Shown: positions 17,331 through 26,434, counted from the first letter of the stretch. The stretch: 64,000 nt of DNA from G963677325 sp963677325 (GCA_963677325.2 CAXXGM010000006.1:276727-340726); one strand, 5' to 3'. The notes: a model not told the origin generated them from the letters alone. Made by a program: numbers and translations.

Positions 17331-17339
17331 TAAGTAAGG

Positions 17340-17516
17340 ATCACAAAGTATCACAAAGTTATTCACAAAGTATCACAAAGTTAATATATTGTACCTGTAA
17401 ATGATCTCAAAGTAACACAAAGTGGCACAATGTTATTCACAAACTAACATAAAATGAGTATATTGTATATGTGAAACTTTGTGTTTTTACTTTGTGGAAC
17501 TTTGTGAGCTCAACTC
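17340..17516. repeat. CACAAAGT-type repeats upstream of the GxxExxY gene
   Basis: ATCACAAAGTATCACAAAGTT-like units repeat about six times, then ATGAGTATATTGTATATGTG and AAACTTTGTG follow in opposite polarity. A matching block lies at 17891-17975 on the other side of the gene. Confidence 0.6.
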
Positions 17517-17517
17517 T

Positions 17518-17889
17518 ATGACAGAAAATGATATCAGCAGAATAATATTGGATTGTTCCTTCAAAATTCATTCTGTACTTGGTCCCGGATTATTGGAAAA
17601 TACATATAGAACCTGTCTGGCATACGAACTACGAAAAGCGGGACTTACTGTTCAGGAAGAAAAAGCTCTTCCTTTAATTTACGAAGAAATTAAATTGGAG
17701 TGTGGTTACCGGATAGATATAATGGTTGATTCAAAAGTAATCGTTGAATTAAAGACTGTCGAGGCATTTCAGGATGTTCATATTGCGCAGACATTAACTT
17801 ATATGAAATTATCCGGCTGCCATCTGGGATTGCTTATCAACTTCTATCACAAGTCATTAAAATATGGGATCAAAAGATTAGTACTTTAG
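17518..17889 (+). CDS. GxxExxY family protein
   Basis: 123 residues from ATG 17518; an earlier start at 17479 would run through repeat DNA. The name motif is GLLENTY. YRIDIMVDSKVIVELKTVE has the D...ExK pattern of a PD-(D/E)xK nuclease fold. The family is frequent in Bacteroidota, often in many copies per genome, with no proven function. The gene is flanked on both sides by related CACAAAGT/ACTTTGTG repeats, which suggests it moves or is copied as a cassette. Confidence 0.85.
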   Translation: MTENDISRIILDCSFKIHSVLGPGLLENTYRTCLAYELRKAGLTVQEEKALPLIYEEIKLECGYRIDIMVDSKVIVELKTVEAFQDVHIAQTLTYMKLSGCHLGLLINFYHKSLKYGIKRLVL

Positions 17890-17890
17890 A

Positions 17891-17975
17891 AAAAAATAGA
17901 TCACAATGTAGCACGAAGTAATTCACAAAATAACACCAGATGAGTATACTATTGTATTTGTGAAACTTTGTGTCC
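17891..17975. repeat. Downstream copy of the GxxExxY flanking repeat
   Basis: GATCACAATGTAGCACGAAGT, then ATGAGTATACTATTGTATTTGTG and AAACTTTGTG, parallel to the upstream block at about 17454-17490. The order is the same as upstream, so the gene lies between direct repeats. Confidence 0.55.
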
Positions 17976-18041
17976 TGAATATTAAAATAATAATGCATTT
18001 TAGCAGAATATTTAGAATTTATCAAATTAAAACCCATCAAT

Positions 18042-18380
18042 ATGCCAACGGTTCGATTCAAGGTCACAATTCATTCCTTCCTCATTCTGTTTGCATTGAC
18101 TATTTTTCTCGGAAGTTGTACAAAAGACTCTACAGTCAGTGAGGATTCCCTCTATAATCCCTCCATTACCGATATAACGGCCAATGCAACTTTGCAGGAA
18201 CTTCAGCAGGGCCGTGAACTTTACATTTCCTATTGCAACAGATGTCATGGATTTTACTTGCCGGAAAGTTATACCCCCACCGAATGGAAAAACATCATGA
18301 CCAGCATGGGTCCAAAAGCAAATCTTTCTTCGTCCGATTCATTGCTGGTAACCAAATACCTTTGCAAAGGGAAACAGTAA
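18042..18380 (+). CDS. Small c-type cytochrome lipoprotein
   Basis: 112 residues. Lipoprotein signal with FLGSC (Cys at about residue 26), then one haem-binding CNRCH (about residue 65) and a possible distal Met in MTSMGPKAN. It would be a monohaem electron carrier anchored in the periplasm or outer membrane. It lies next to the remnants of an oxidase/NO-reductase cluster, to which it may once have belonged. Confidence 0.8.
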   Translation: MPTVRFKVTIHSFLILFALTIFLGSCTKDSTVSEDSLYNPSITDITANATLQELQQGRELYISYCNRCHGFYLPESYTPTEWKNIMTSMGPKANLSSSDSLLVTKYLCKGKQ

Positions 18381-18668
18381 AAGTTGTCTGAACAATGATT
18401 GTCTGAACCATGATTGAAGCAGATTAAAGGATTGAGCAGATTGTTCTGACTTTATTCTGCTCTTTCCTGAATGTTATATGTTGTCTGAAACATCATAATG
18501 TTGAAGAAGATTATAGACTGTAGCCTTAAGGAAAAAGAATTAGCCCTAAACATCTATGATTTGAAGTGAAAGTAATTACTTGCTTTAGCCTGTCTCCTCC
18601 TACATTCTAAAGTCTAAAGCCTAAAGAGCCTTCGTGGAAATTCGTTACAAATTCGTGGAAATTCGCCC
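18381..18668. other. Non-coding stretch upstream of blaI
   Basis: No gene seen. It has short direct repeats: TTGTCTGAA (three times, 18384-18492) and CGTGGAAATTCG (twice, 18633-18665). Confidence 0.5.
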
Positions 18669-18733
18669 AACTAAAAAAATAGTTATTTTTTTCTCAAAAT
18701 ATTTGTGTGACTAAAAATATAGTCTTATATTTG
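18669..18733 (+). promoter_or_regulatory. blaI promoter with two BlaI-type operators
   Basis: Two 16-bp dyads share the pattern ACTA-N6-TAGT: AACTAAAAAAATAGTT (18669-18684) and GACTAAAAATATAGTC (18709-18724). The second lies between a -33 box TTTG (18702-18705) and a -7 box TATATTTG (18726-18733), spacer 20 bp, so repressor binding would block polymerase. The ATG of blaI is 36 bp downstream. BlaI/MecI repressors use such dyads and autoregulate. Confidence 0.8.
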
Positions 18734-18768
18734 CATTGAAGGATTGACATAAATAAAACTTTACTACC

Positions 18769-19146
18769 ATGCAATTAACAAGAGCAGAAGAACAGGTGAT
18801 GCAGATATTATGGGAAATGGGTGAAGGACTGGTGAAAGACGTGCGCAGCCAGTTTGCCGATCCAAAACCGGCACGCAATACTGTATCTACTGTGATCAGG
18901 ATTTTGGAAAAGAAAGGTTTCATCGGCCATACGGGTGAGGGCAAAACATACATCTATTATCCCTTGGTTAAAAAGAATGAATACTCAAAAAATCAGCTTT
19001 TTGGCCTTCTAAAGGATTATTTCAATAATTCTTTCCCGGCGATGGCTACATTCTTTGCAAAAGAAAAAGATCTCTCTATCCACGAACTTGAAGATTTGCT
19101 CGAGGAGACAAAAAAGGAATTATCGCAACGCAAAAAACCTGAATAG
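18769..19146 (+). CDS. BlaI/MecI/CopY family repressor
   Basis: 125 residues. A winged-helix domain (LTRAEEQVMQILWEMGEG, then ARNTVSTVIRILEKKGFIGH) is followed by a helical dimerisation tail. The family represses its own operon and is cleaved after a signal from a BlaR1/MecR1 sensor, which is the next gene (2 bp gap). Two matching operators lie upstream. The regulated response is unknown, as there is no beta-lactamase here. Confidence 0.9.
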   Translation: MQLTRAEEQVMQILWEMGEGLVKDVRSQFADPKPARNTVSTVIRILEKKGFIGHTGEGKTYIYYPLVKKNEYSKNQLFGLLKDYFNNSFPAMATFFAKEKDLSIHELEDLLEETKKELSQRKKPE

Positions 19147-19148
19147 TC

Positions 19149-21710
19149 ATGGAAGCATTTGGAATGTACCTCTTGAAATCAGCCGTCTGGCTCACGGGCT
19201 TCACGCTGATATTTCTTGTATTCCTGCGCAATGAACGATTCTTTGGGCTAAACCGTGCATTCCTGCTCTCCGGCATTTTTGCCTCGATCATTTTTCCCAT
19301 GTTTACCTGGCATTATGCTGTTATATTGCCTCCCCTGCCTGTAGAAGAAATCCAAATACCCGAGATGACAGGAGAAGTAACTTATATTCCTGCTCCCGCT
19401 CCTGCAATACCCTTCTACTGGTGGATTTATATCCTGGGTTTTACCTTTTTGGCATTACGCCTGATCTTTCAAACGCTAAAGGTTATCAAGAAACTCCGCA
19501 AAACAGGATATGTGAAAAACGGGCCTATCAAAATAGTCCGTACTCCTGAGTATCATGCCTCATTTTCATTTTTTTCCTTCGTTTTTGTCAATCCTTCAAC
19601 GCCTGATATTGAAGCGCAGGAAATCGTGAACCATGAGAGCGGCCATATTCAAAACCGTCACTGGTTCGACTTGCTGCTAATGGAATTATTACGCATCCTG
19701 CAGTGGTTTAATCCATTCGCCTGGGTTTATGCTCATCTTGTCCGCCAGAATCATGAATACCTGGCTGATGAAATTGCGCTGCGGCGAAGTTCAAACCCTG
19801 CAATCTATCAGGCAGCATTATTGAATCAGGTGTTTGGCGTTCCTGTCATCAGCCTCGCCAATTCTTTCAGTAATTCGCTAAACAAGAAAAGATTTACAAT
19901 GATGAAAAAGAAAATACAATCCCCTTTAAGGAAACTCAGATTATTGATGGTATTGCCGTTGATAACGTTAATTTTTTATGCATATTCGGAGCCTGATTAT
20001 AAATACCAGTCTTCCAACAACACAATTGCCAATTCTCAAATTCGACAACAGAACAGTGATTTATATTATATTGGTCAAGACAGCATCAATATTTCTTTTA
20101 GCTCAAAATTCGAAAGAAAGGATTTGGCCGATATCATGGTAAGATTGGCAGAATTGGGAATCAAGATCAACTATACTTCACTAAAATTTACCGAAGAAGG
20201 CAAATTGAATCAGATTTCTGCATCAATCAAGTATCCTGATGGAGGTGGAAGTTTTTCCTCCAGAGAGTTAACTACTTCCCCCGGTCCCGGATTTAGAAGA
20301 AAATTGACTTATAGAGCAGCTTCTTTATACGGCAAGGTTCCCATTGATTCCAGTAAATATGATTCGGTGAAGACCTCTCCAATTAAAACCGAATTATCCA
20401 AATTCATGATTTTAATTGAAACTGGAGTGAATGGAATAAAACTCAAGGGCATAGAAGGTTGCGCATGGAAGGAACTCTCATTTAATGTCCCTTTCGCAGA
20501 AAAAGCACAAGCCATCGATCAATATGGAATGACACAGAATAGAACTAAAGAGGAATCTGCTAATTCCAGCTTTCTCTTTACAATTACAAGAACGGATAAT
20601 GGTATCGCTTTAGAAGGAATAAAGGGTACTGCATGGATTAAATTAAGCTTCAGTTGTAATGGAAATTGTCAACAGGCTATTAACCAAAACGGAATGACCG
20701 GTAACGATCCGTTGATACTCTTTGATGGAAAAGTCATTACAAGAAAAGAAATGCAAAAATTAGATCCGAATAGCTTTGAATCTGTCAGCGTTCTGAAAGA
20801 TGAATCTGCAACTCATGTATACGGAGAAAAAGGCAGAAACGGGGTTATCATCATTAAATCAAAGCAATGGAATGGATCTGATTTAGGTACAAACGATCTA
20901 TACTTTTACAGGGAAATAGATGAAAAACCTCAATTCCCCGGCGGTAAAAGTGAAATGATGAGATTTCTTGCGCGAAATCTGAAATATCCTGTAATCGCAA
21001 GTGAAAAAGGAGCCGAAGGTACTGCACTGGTCCGTTTTACAGTTACCAAAACAGGACAAATCGATAACGTAAATGTGATTGATGATGTCGATCCTTCACT
21101 AAAATCTGAGGCTGTGCGTTCGATTATGAAAATGCCTGTCTGGGATCCGGGAAAAAAGAACGGGAAAGCAGTGGATGTTGTCTGCACTATCCCATTTAAG
21201 TTCATCATTAACAAATCAGGTAATCAACAGACTACGGGTGACACCAGAAGTTTACCCGGTGATTTTGATGAAGTAATGGTAGTTGGATATGGCTCAAGCA
21301 AAACACTATCAGAACCAACTGCAGGAGAAGACCGACCATTTATTAATGTAGAAGTTATGCCTGAATTTCCCGGAGGTCAAAAAGAAATGATGAAATTCAT
21401 CAATAATAATTTGAAATATCCGCCTGAAGCTAAAGCTCAGGGTATCCAGGGAACTGTAGTCATCCAGTTTGTAGTAACCAAAGCCGGTAAATTGGAAAAT
21501 TTTAAAGTAATGCGCGGAATAAAGCCCTTACTTGATGAAGAGGCTTTACGAGTTCTTAAAGTAATGCCCGATTGGATTCCAGGCAAACAGGGAGGTAAAG
21601 CTGTTGCTGTATATTTCACCCTTCCGTTTCGGTTTGTACTTTCTCCTTCCTCAACGGATCCAACTTCTCCGCCTCCGCCACCAGCGCCTTCAAACAATAA
21701 CAGCAATTAA
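19149..21710 (+). CDS. BlaR1-type M56 metallopeptidase with two TonB C-terminal domains
   Basis: 853 residues. Membrane helices at about 8-27, 37-60, 90-110 and 275-290 enclose an M56 peptidase domain with HESGH at 162-166 and the downstream Glu in EYLADEIALRR. The periplasmic part includes two related acidic/aromatic modules (about 400-520), a TonB-plug-like segment (PNSFESVSVLKDESATHVYG) and two TonB C-terminal domains starting FPGGKSEMMRFL and FPGGQKEMMKFI, each ending in a VxxTIPFKF/YFTLPFRF strand. A Pro-rich tail follows. It likely senses an envelope signal and cuts BlaI; the TonB domains may bind outer-membrane receptors. Confidence 0.88.
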   Translation: MEAFGMYLLKSAVWLTGFTLIFLVFLRNERFFGLNRAFLLSGIFASIIFPMFTWHYAVILPPLPVEEIQIPEMTGEVTYIPAPAPAIPFYWWIYILGFTFLALRLIFQTLKVIKKLRKTGYVKNGPIKIVRTPEYHASFSFFSFVFVNPSTPDIEAQEIVNHESGHIQNRHWFDLLLMELLRILQWFNPFAWVYAHLVRQNHEYLADEIALRRSSNPAIYQAALLNQVFGVPVISLANSFSNSLNKKRFTMMKKKIQSPLRKLRLLMVLPLITLIFYAYSEPDYKYQSSNNTIANSQIRQQNSDLYYIGQDSINISFSSKFERKDLADIMVRLAELGIKINYTSLKFTEEGKLNQISASIKYPDGGGSFSSRELTTSPGPGFRRKLTYRAASLYGKVPIDSSKYDSVKTSPIKTELSKFMILIETGVNGIKLKGIEGCAWKELSFNVPFAEKAQAIDQYGMTQNRTKEESANSSFLFTITRTDNGIALEGIKGTAWIKLSFSCNGNCQQAINQNGMTGNDPLILFDGKVITRKEMQKLDPNSFESVSVLKDESATHVYGEKGRNGVIIIKSKQWNGSDLGTNDLYFYREIDEKPQFPGGKSEMMRFLARNLKYPVIASEKGAEGTALVRFTVTKTGQIDNVNVIDDVDPSLKSEAVRSIMKMPVWDPGKKNGKAVDVVCTIPFKFIINKSGNQQTTGDTRSLPGDFDEVMVVGYGSSKTLSEPTAGEDRPFINVEVMPEFPGGQKEMMKFINNNLKYPPEAKAQGIQGTVVIQFVVTKAGKLENFKVMRGIKPLLDEEALRVLKVMPDWIPGKQGGKAVAVYFTLPFRFVLSPSSTDPTSPPPPPAPSNNNSN

Positions 21711-21735
21711 CAGAGACGATACTGATAATCAACCC

Positions 21736-21777
21736 AAAGGTCTCACAGCTTTGATCCTGCAAAGTTGTGGGACCTTT
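21736..21777. terminator. Strong hairpin after the blaR1-like gene
   Basis: Arms of 18 bases, AAAGGTCTCACAGCTTTG and CAAAGTTGTGGGACCTTT, pair with two mismatches/GU around a 6-base loop. There is no T-run, so it may be an mRNA stability or partial termination element. Confidence 0.55.
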
Positions 21778-21870
21778 GAATTAGATGATATTGAAGACAC
21801 CCCTGTTCAGAGTTTCCGGATTAATACTTAATTTAGCATTGGGTTAATTTTTTCAATCATAGATATTCCA

Positions 21871-22431
21871 ATGACAACAACTTCAAATAAATACATCTTA
21901 AATCAGGATAATTCGGTTCTGTTTATAATCGATATCCAGGAGAAACTGATCCCTGCAATGAAGCAAAGCGAACAGGTTATTAAAAACGCCTATACATTAC
22001 TTACCACAGCTCAAAAGTTGGGCATCCCTGTGATTGCCACCGAACAATATCCCAATGGGTTAGGTAAGACGGTTCCCAATTTGGGCAGTCATCTTGATCC
22101 TTTAACAATCTTTGAAAAGGTCAGTTTCTCTGGTTGTATTCCCGGAGTCATATCAACCCTTAAAGACCTTCGTAGGAAAAAAGTAATCATCGCAGGGATG
22201 GAGACCCATGTCTGTGTTTTTCAGACTGTAAGGGATTTGCTCGCCAATGATTTTGAGGTCTTTGTTGCCGCCGATGCAGTATGTTCCAGAACAGACGCCA
22301 ATTACCAGAGCGGATTATCCCTGATGTCTTCGATGGGGGCCGTCATCACCAACACGGAGACCATCTTCTTTGATCTGTTAAAAAGAGCCGGAACCCCTGT
22401 ATTTAAAGAACTTTCCCGTCTGATTAAATAG
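21871..22431 (+). CDS. Isochorismatase-family hydrolase
   Basis: 186 residues, one domain. The catalytic triad pattern is present: Asp in LFIIDIQEKLIP, Lys in FEKVSFSG, and Cys in IAGMETHVCVFQT. The usual cis-peptide region precedes the Cys. Members hydrolyse nicotinamide, isochorismate or related amides; the short single-domain form resembles YcaC-like enzymes, substrate unknown. It stands alone between the M56 gene and the TldD pair. Confidence 0.85.
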   Translation: MTTTSNKYILNQDNSVLFIIDIQEKLIPAMKQSEQVIKNAYTLLTTAQKLGIPVIATEQYPNGLGKTVPNLGSHLDPLTIFEKVSFSGCIPGVISTLKDLRRKKVIIAGMETHVCVFQTVRDLLANDFEVFVAADAVCSRTDANYQSGLSLMSSMGAVITNTETIFFDLLKRAGTPVFKELSRLIK

Positions 22432-22460
22432 GAACTCATGATTTTTTAGATGATATTTTC

Positions 22461-22490
22461 CCTTTCTCCCGTCTCCCGTTTTCTTTCTCC
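22461..22490. repeat. Short C/T-rich minisatellite
   Basis: CCTTTCTCCCGTCTCCCGTT followed by TTCTTTCTCC. In reverse it resembles the GGGAGAA/GGAAACGGGAG repeat found inside cdsA at 30592-30668. Confidence 0.45.
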
Positions 22491-22629
22491 ATGCTCCTGA
22501 ATATATTATTCATCAATCATAATTTCATTTTATTTATATATTTTTATTCGATTTTAAGTACTAAATTTTTGATAACAGACTAAATGATTTTTCGCAATAC
22601 CTCACCTTCTTATAACTAATAAAATATCT

Positions 22630-24315
22630 ATGAGAACAATCTTTTCATTTTTAATTTTTCTATCTCTTTTCTTGGGCTGCATGTTAACCCCTGTTTTAAC
22701 CTACAGCCAGGACAAAATTGTTTCAATTCTCGACGAAGAAATCCAACGTGAGATTCAAATTTTAAAGCAACAGGAGATTCCGGCCTATTATATCTCCTAC
22801 CGGGTTGATGAAATCTCAGGACACACGATATCTTCCAGTTTTGGTTCATTAAGCTATTCCAATGGCGGTAAGACAAGCAGATTAACCGTTTGTGTAAGGG
22901 TCGGAGACCCTCAGTTTGACAATTACCATCCTGCGCGCGGAGGCATTAATTTTTCAATGCCGGCTGAATTTCCATCTGCCGATGAACCCTCTGCGATTAA
23001 GCAGGTGTTATGGAACGCAACCAGTGAAGCTTATCAGCAGGCGGTCTCGAAATATGCCGCAGCAAAAGCCAGGGTTTCAACAAAAGTTCAGGATGAGGAC
23101 AAGTCACCGGATTATACATTAGAGACCGCGAAGAACTATATCGAACCCCCGATAAAACCAGGTGACATCAAGTTTGATATTCCCTACTGGGAGAGTCGTC
23201 TGAAAAAGTATTCAGCCGTATTTTTTAAGGATTCTGCTATTTTCAACGGAACGTCAACCTGCAGTTTCCAGATTGGCCGCAAGTACTTCGTTTCAAGCGA
23301 CGGCGATAAAATCGCCCAGAACAGCACCAGCATCCGGGTAGGATTCAATGGTACCATCAAAGCGAAAGACGGAATGGAAATGCCTTTGAATGAATCCTAT
23401 TTCGCCAGTAAGCCGGACGGTCTCCCATCCGATGAAATCATGACTAAAGATGTCAAGACCCTTGTAAATGACTTAATTCTTCTTAAAACAGCTCCGGTTG
23501 CCGAACCCTATTCCGGACCTGCTTTACTTACAGGTAAGGCCGCAGGAGTCTTTTTTCATGAGATATTCGGGCACCGTGTAGAGGGGCAGCGTCTGAAGAA
23601 TGAAGATGACGCTCAAACATTTAAAAAGAAAATCAACGAACAGGTATTGCCGACTGCTTTAAGTTTATTCTGCGATCCGCAAATTAATACTTATGCACAA
23701 ATGGAATTAAGCGGAAGTTACGTGTACGATGAACAGGGTTCAAAAGGTCAGCGCGTGGATATGGTTAAGGATGGCGTTCTTAGAGATTTTCTGATGTCGC
23801 GGACCCCTATCAATAACTTTGCCAAATCCAACGGACACGGAAGGGCCATGGCAGGCATGCAGCCTACAGCAAGACAATCGAACCTGGTTGTGGAAACATC
23901 ACAGCCAAAAACTTCTGAAGAACTACATGCTGAATTAATTCGTCTGATCAAAGAACGAAACAAGACATACGGATATCTCTTTGATAAAGTTGTAGGTGGT
24001 TTTACTTCCACAGGCAGGTTTATGCCCAATGCCTTCAACATTACTCCTACCCTGGTTTATAAAGTCTATGCAGACGGGCGACCTGACGAAATTGTAAGGG
24101 GAGTTGACCTTGTCGGTACTCCGCTTGCTATTTTTTCACAAATTGATCAGGCAGGAGGAAAAATTGAGACATTTAACGGCTTTTGTGGAGCAGAATCAGG
24201 ATCAATTCCGGTTGCCTGCGTCTCTCCCATGGTTTTGGTAAAGGTTATCGAGACCCAGAAAAAGTCAAAATCACAGGAAAAACCAATTATTTTACCAAGG
24301 CCTGACATGGAATAA
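22630..24315 (+). CDS. Exported TldD-like metallopeptidase
   Basis: 561 residues. It starts with an export signal (FLIFLSLFLGCMLTPVLTYS), possibly a lipoprotein signal with FLGC. The TldD/PmbA fold fills the rest. The zinc site HEIFGH is at residues 310-315, inside GKAAGVFFHEIFGHRVEGQR, and the C-terminal Cys ligand region reads FNGFCGAESGSIPVA. Classical TldD is cytosolic and works with TldE to process microcin and CcdA; this one would act outside the cytoplasm. The next gene is a paralogue lacking the zinc motif, as TldE does. Confidence 0.88.
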   Translation: MRTIFSFLIFLSLFLGCMLTPVLTYSQDKIVSILDEEIQREIQILKQQEIPAYYISYRVDEISGHTISSSFGSLSYSNGGKTSRLTVCVRVGDPQFDNYHPARGGINFSMPAEFPSADEPSAIKQVLWNATSEAYQQAVSKYAAAKARVSTKVQDEDKSPDYTLETAKNYIEPPIKPGDIKFDIPYWESRLKKYSAVFFKDSAIFNGTSTCSFQIGRKYFVSSDGDKIAQNSTSIRVGFNGTIKAKDGMEMPLNESYFASKPDGLPSDEIMTKDVKTLVNDLILLKTAPVAEPYSGPALLTGKAAGVFFHEIFGHRVEGQRLKNEDDAQTFKKKINEQVLPTALSLFCDPQINTYAQMELSGSYVYDEQGSKGQRVDMVKDGVLRDFLMSRTPINNFAKSNGHGRAMAGMQPTARQSNLVVETSQPKTSEELHAELIRLIKERNKTYGYLFDKVVGGFTSTGRFMPNAFNITPTLVYKVYADGRPDEIVRGVDLVGTPLAIFSQIDQAGGKIETFNGFCGAESGSIPVACVSPMVLVKVIETQKKSKSQEKPIILPRPDME

Positions 24316-24377
24316 TTTACCGGATGATGAAGAATAATAAAAAAAGAGAATATCAATATAACCAGATAAAGCACAAG

Positions 24378-26132
24378 ATGAAAACCATATTAAATATTTC
24401 TGTGATCCTGACAATATCTGTATTGTTTTGCTCTCCGGCCCTGAAAGCACAAACCAATCCAGACAGCCTTATCTTCAAGGCGATGAATGACGAGCTGAAC
24501 CGGAATCTATCAAAATTATCAGTCGATCATTACAAGCCGCCCTTTTTCATCTCTTACCAGCTAAGCGATGCACAGTCTCTTTCAATAAGAGCAACATTGG
24601 GGGCTTTGATCTCTTCAAATGAGCAGCCGGGAAGAAATGTTTATGTGAGACTTATGGTGGGAGACTACTCACTCAATGACGAGAATTTTATCGGGGGAAG
24701 TGGCATTTCAGTTGGAGGCAACAGTCTGCCCTTGCCTCTCGATAATAATTACGGAGCTATCCGGAGAGCTTTTTGGACTGCGTGTGATCAAAGTTATAAA
24801 AGAGCCATCGAAAGCTATGGTCAAAAACTTACAGCCATCAAACAACAGAACAACCCTGACGAAGAGAAGCTTGATGACTTTTCAAAAATAAAGCCTGTTA
24901 GACTGATTAAACAAAGTGCCCCGGTTAAATATGACAAAGCCAGGTGGGAATCTGCTGCCAAAAATATTTCCGGAGTTTTTAAATCATTCCCCCGGATCAC
25001 AAGTTCATTAGTCTATTTAAATATAGTTAATGCCTGTGTCTATGTTACTTCAAACGAAGGCACCAGGATTAAAATACCATTAAATATAGCTTGTTTGGGG
25101 GTAAGTGCCGGTTGTCAGGCCGATGACGGGGAACCTTTGAATGACCAGCTCTTATACTATGCATTGCTCCCGGAAGAACTTCCCAAAGCAGACAAAATAA
25201 AGCAGGACATACTTCAAATGGCCAATAATCTGGAAGCACTGAGCAAAGCCCCGGTAATCAAGGACTCTTATTCAGGACCCGTTATATTTGAAGGGGAAGC
25301 TGTTGCCGAGTTATGTACTCAAAAGCTTTTAAAAAATAATAGTTTCATAGCAACCCGTGATCCTGTTTTCGCCGCCGAACGGCCGGGCATCGGCAGGGTT
25401 AATAAACTTGATGACAAAATAAACCAGAAGATCTGCTCTGAAAACCTTACAATCAGGGAAACTCCCAAATTGAAATCATTCAACAACATTCCCCTGATCG
25501 GCACTTATGAAATAGATTCTGAAGGAGTTGTACCAAAAGATGAATTAACCCTGGTTGACAAAGGTATCCTGAAAACATTGCTTAACGACCGTGTACCCAC
25601 CTCTAAGGTAAAAGAATCTAACGGGCACAGACGTTTTGCTTTGATCGGTCCTTTTGTTTCAGCAGTCAAGGCGCCGGGTATAATCAACATCTCCTGGAAT
25701 AACGGTAAACCGGCAAAAGAAATCTACCGTGCGGCGCTAAAAGAAGCTGAAAAAAACGGGTTGGAATATGTCTATCTGATACGGAAACTTGAAGTCTTCA
25801 ATCCTGGTCAAACCAGATCAATGCTGACTATGATGGCAGGCAGAGGTTCAGCCCTGTCAAAACCCATAGGAGTTTACAGGATGGATGTAAAAACAGGCAA
25901 AGAACAACTGGTAAGATCAGCCGTAGTGAGCGAATTCCAGATGAATAATTTTAAAGATATTATGCTCGGTAGCAAAGAACAAACAGTTTACAATGTGTTA
26001 TTGAATAACATTCCGGTATCTGTCATTTCCCCACAGGTAATGGTCTTCAATGATGTCAGTATTGAAAAAGATAGAAACGCCAAACCCAAATTGCCAATAG
26101 TTCCTAATCCGCTGCTCACGCTGGAACAATGA
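24378..26132 (+). CDS. Exported TldE/PmbA-like partner lacking the zinc site
   Basis: 584 residues from ATG 24378, chosen because it starts a clean Sec signal (MKTILNISVILTISVLF to ALKAQ); an upstream ATG at 24324 would add 18 charged residues. It is similar to the preceding protein along its length (PAYYISYRVDE vs PPFFISYQLSDAQ; YSGPVIFEGEAVAEL vs YSGPALLTGKAAGVF), but HExxxH is missing, having CTQKLL instead. A TldD-TldE type heterodimer is inferred. Gap from the first gene is 62 bp. A strong terminator follows. Confidence 0.85.
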   Translation: MKTILNISVILTISVLFCSPALKAQTNPDSLIFKAMNDELNRNLSKLSVDHYKPPFFISYQLSDAQSLSIRATLGALISSNEQPGRNVYVRLMVGDYSLNDENFIGGSGISVGGNSLPLPLDNNYGAIRRAFWTACDQSYKRAIESYGQKLTAIKQQNNPDEEKLDDFSKIKPVRLIKQSAPVKYDKARWESAAKNISGVFKSFPRITSSLVYLNIVNACVYVTSNEGTRIKIPLNIACLGVSAGCQADDGEPLNDQLLYYALLPEELPKADKIKQDILQMANNLEALSKAPVIKDSYSGPVIFEGEAVAELCTQKLLKNNSFIATRDPVFAAERPGIGRVNKLDDKINQKICSENLTIRETPKLKSFNNIPLIGTYEIDSEGVVPKDELTLVDKGILKTLLNDRVPTSKVKESNGHRRFALIGPFVSAVKAPGIINISWNNGKPAKEIYRAALKEAEKNGLEYVYLIRKLEVFNPGQTRSMLTMMAGRGSALSKPIGVYRMDVKTGKEQLVRSAVVSEFQMNNFKDIMLGSKEQTVYNVLLNNIPVSVISPQVMVFNDVSIEKDRNAKPKLPIVPNPLLTLEQ

Positions 26133-26150
26133 TCTTGAAACCCCTGTCTC

Positions 26151-26198
26151 AAAAAAGAAGAGGATGCCTCAAAAACACAAGGCATCCTCTTCTTTTTT
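26151..26198. terminator. Bidirectional Rho-independent terminator
   Basis: Perfect 19-bp arms AAAAAAGAAGAGGATGCCT and AGGCATCCTCTTCTTTTTT around a 10-base loop. Both strands end in T-runs, so it can stop the TldE-like transcript and anything arriving from the rmuC side. Confidence 0.92.
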
Positions 26199-26269
26199 AG
26201 CCCTGTCTGAAATTGTTTGGCCCGGGCTGAGAAATCTTACATCCATAATTCGAACGTACCATCTCCGGG

Positions 26270-26339
26270 GTTTCTGTATGGTTTGTGTATGGTTTCTGTA
26301 TGGTTCGTGTATCAATGCATACACAAATCATACAGAAAC
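26270..26339. repeat. Tandem and inverted 21-bp repeats
   Basis: GTTTCTGTATGGTTTGTGTAT at 26270 is repeated with one change at 26292, and an inverted copy (ATACACAAATCATACAGAAAC) follows at 26319-26339. The second and third copies form a 21-bp hairpin with a 6-base loop. No gene overlaps it. Confidence 0.75.
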
Positions 26340-26434
26340 ATTACAATATGGTTACACAAACCATGGTGCAGATAGGGCTATGATGTGAATTTGGTACGGC
26401 CTTTTCAGGACGAAGCCGATTGAAAGGTCAGGAT

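Noticed and set aside
18769..21710. Beta-lactam resistance operon
   Set aside because: BlaI/BlaR1-type regulators are present but no beta-lactamase or altered PBP gene; these regulators have many other roles in Bacteroidota.
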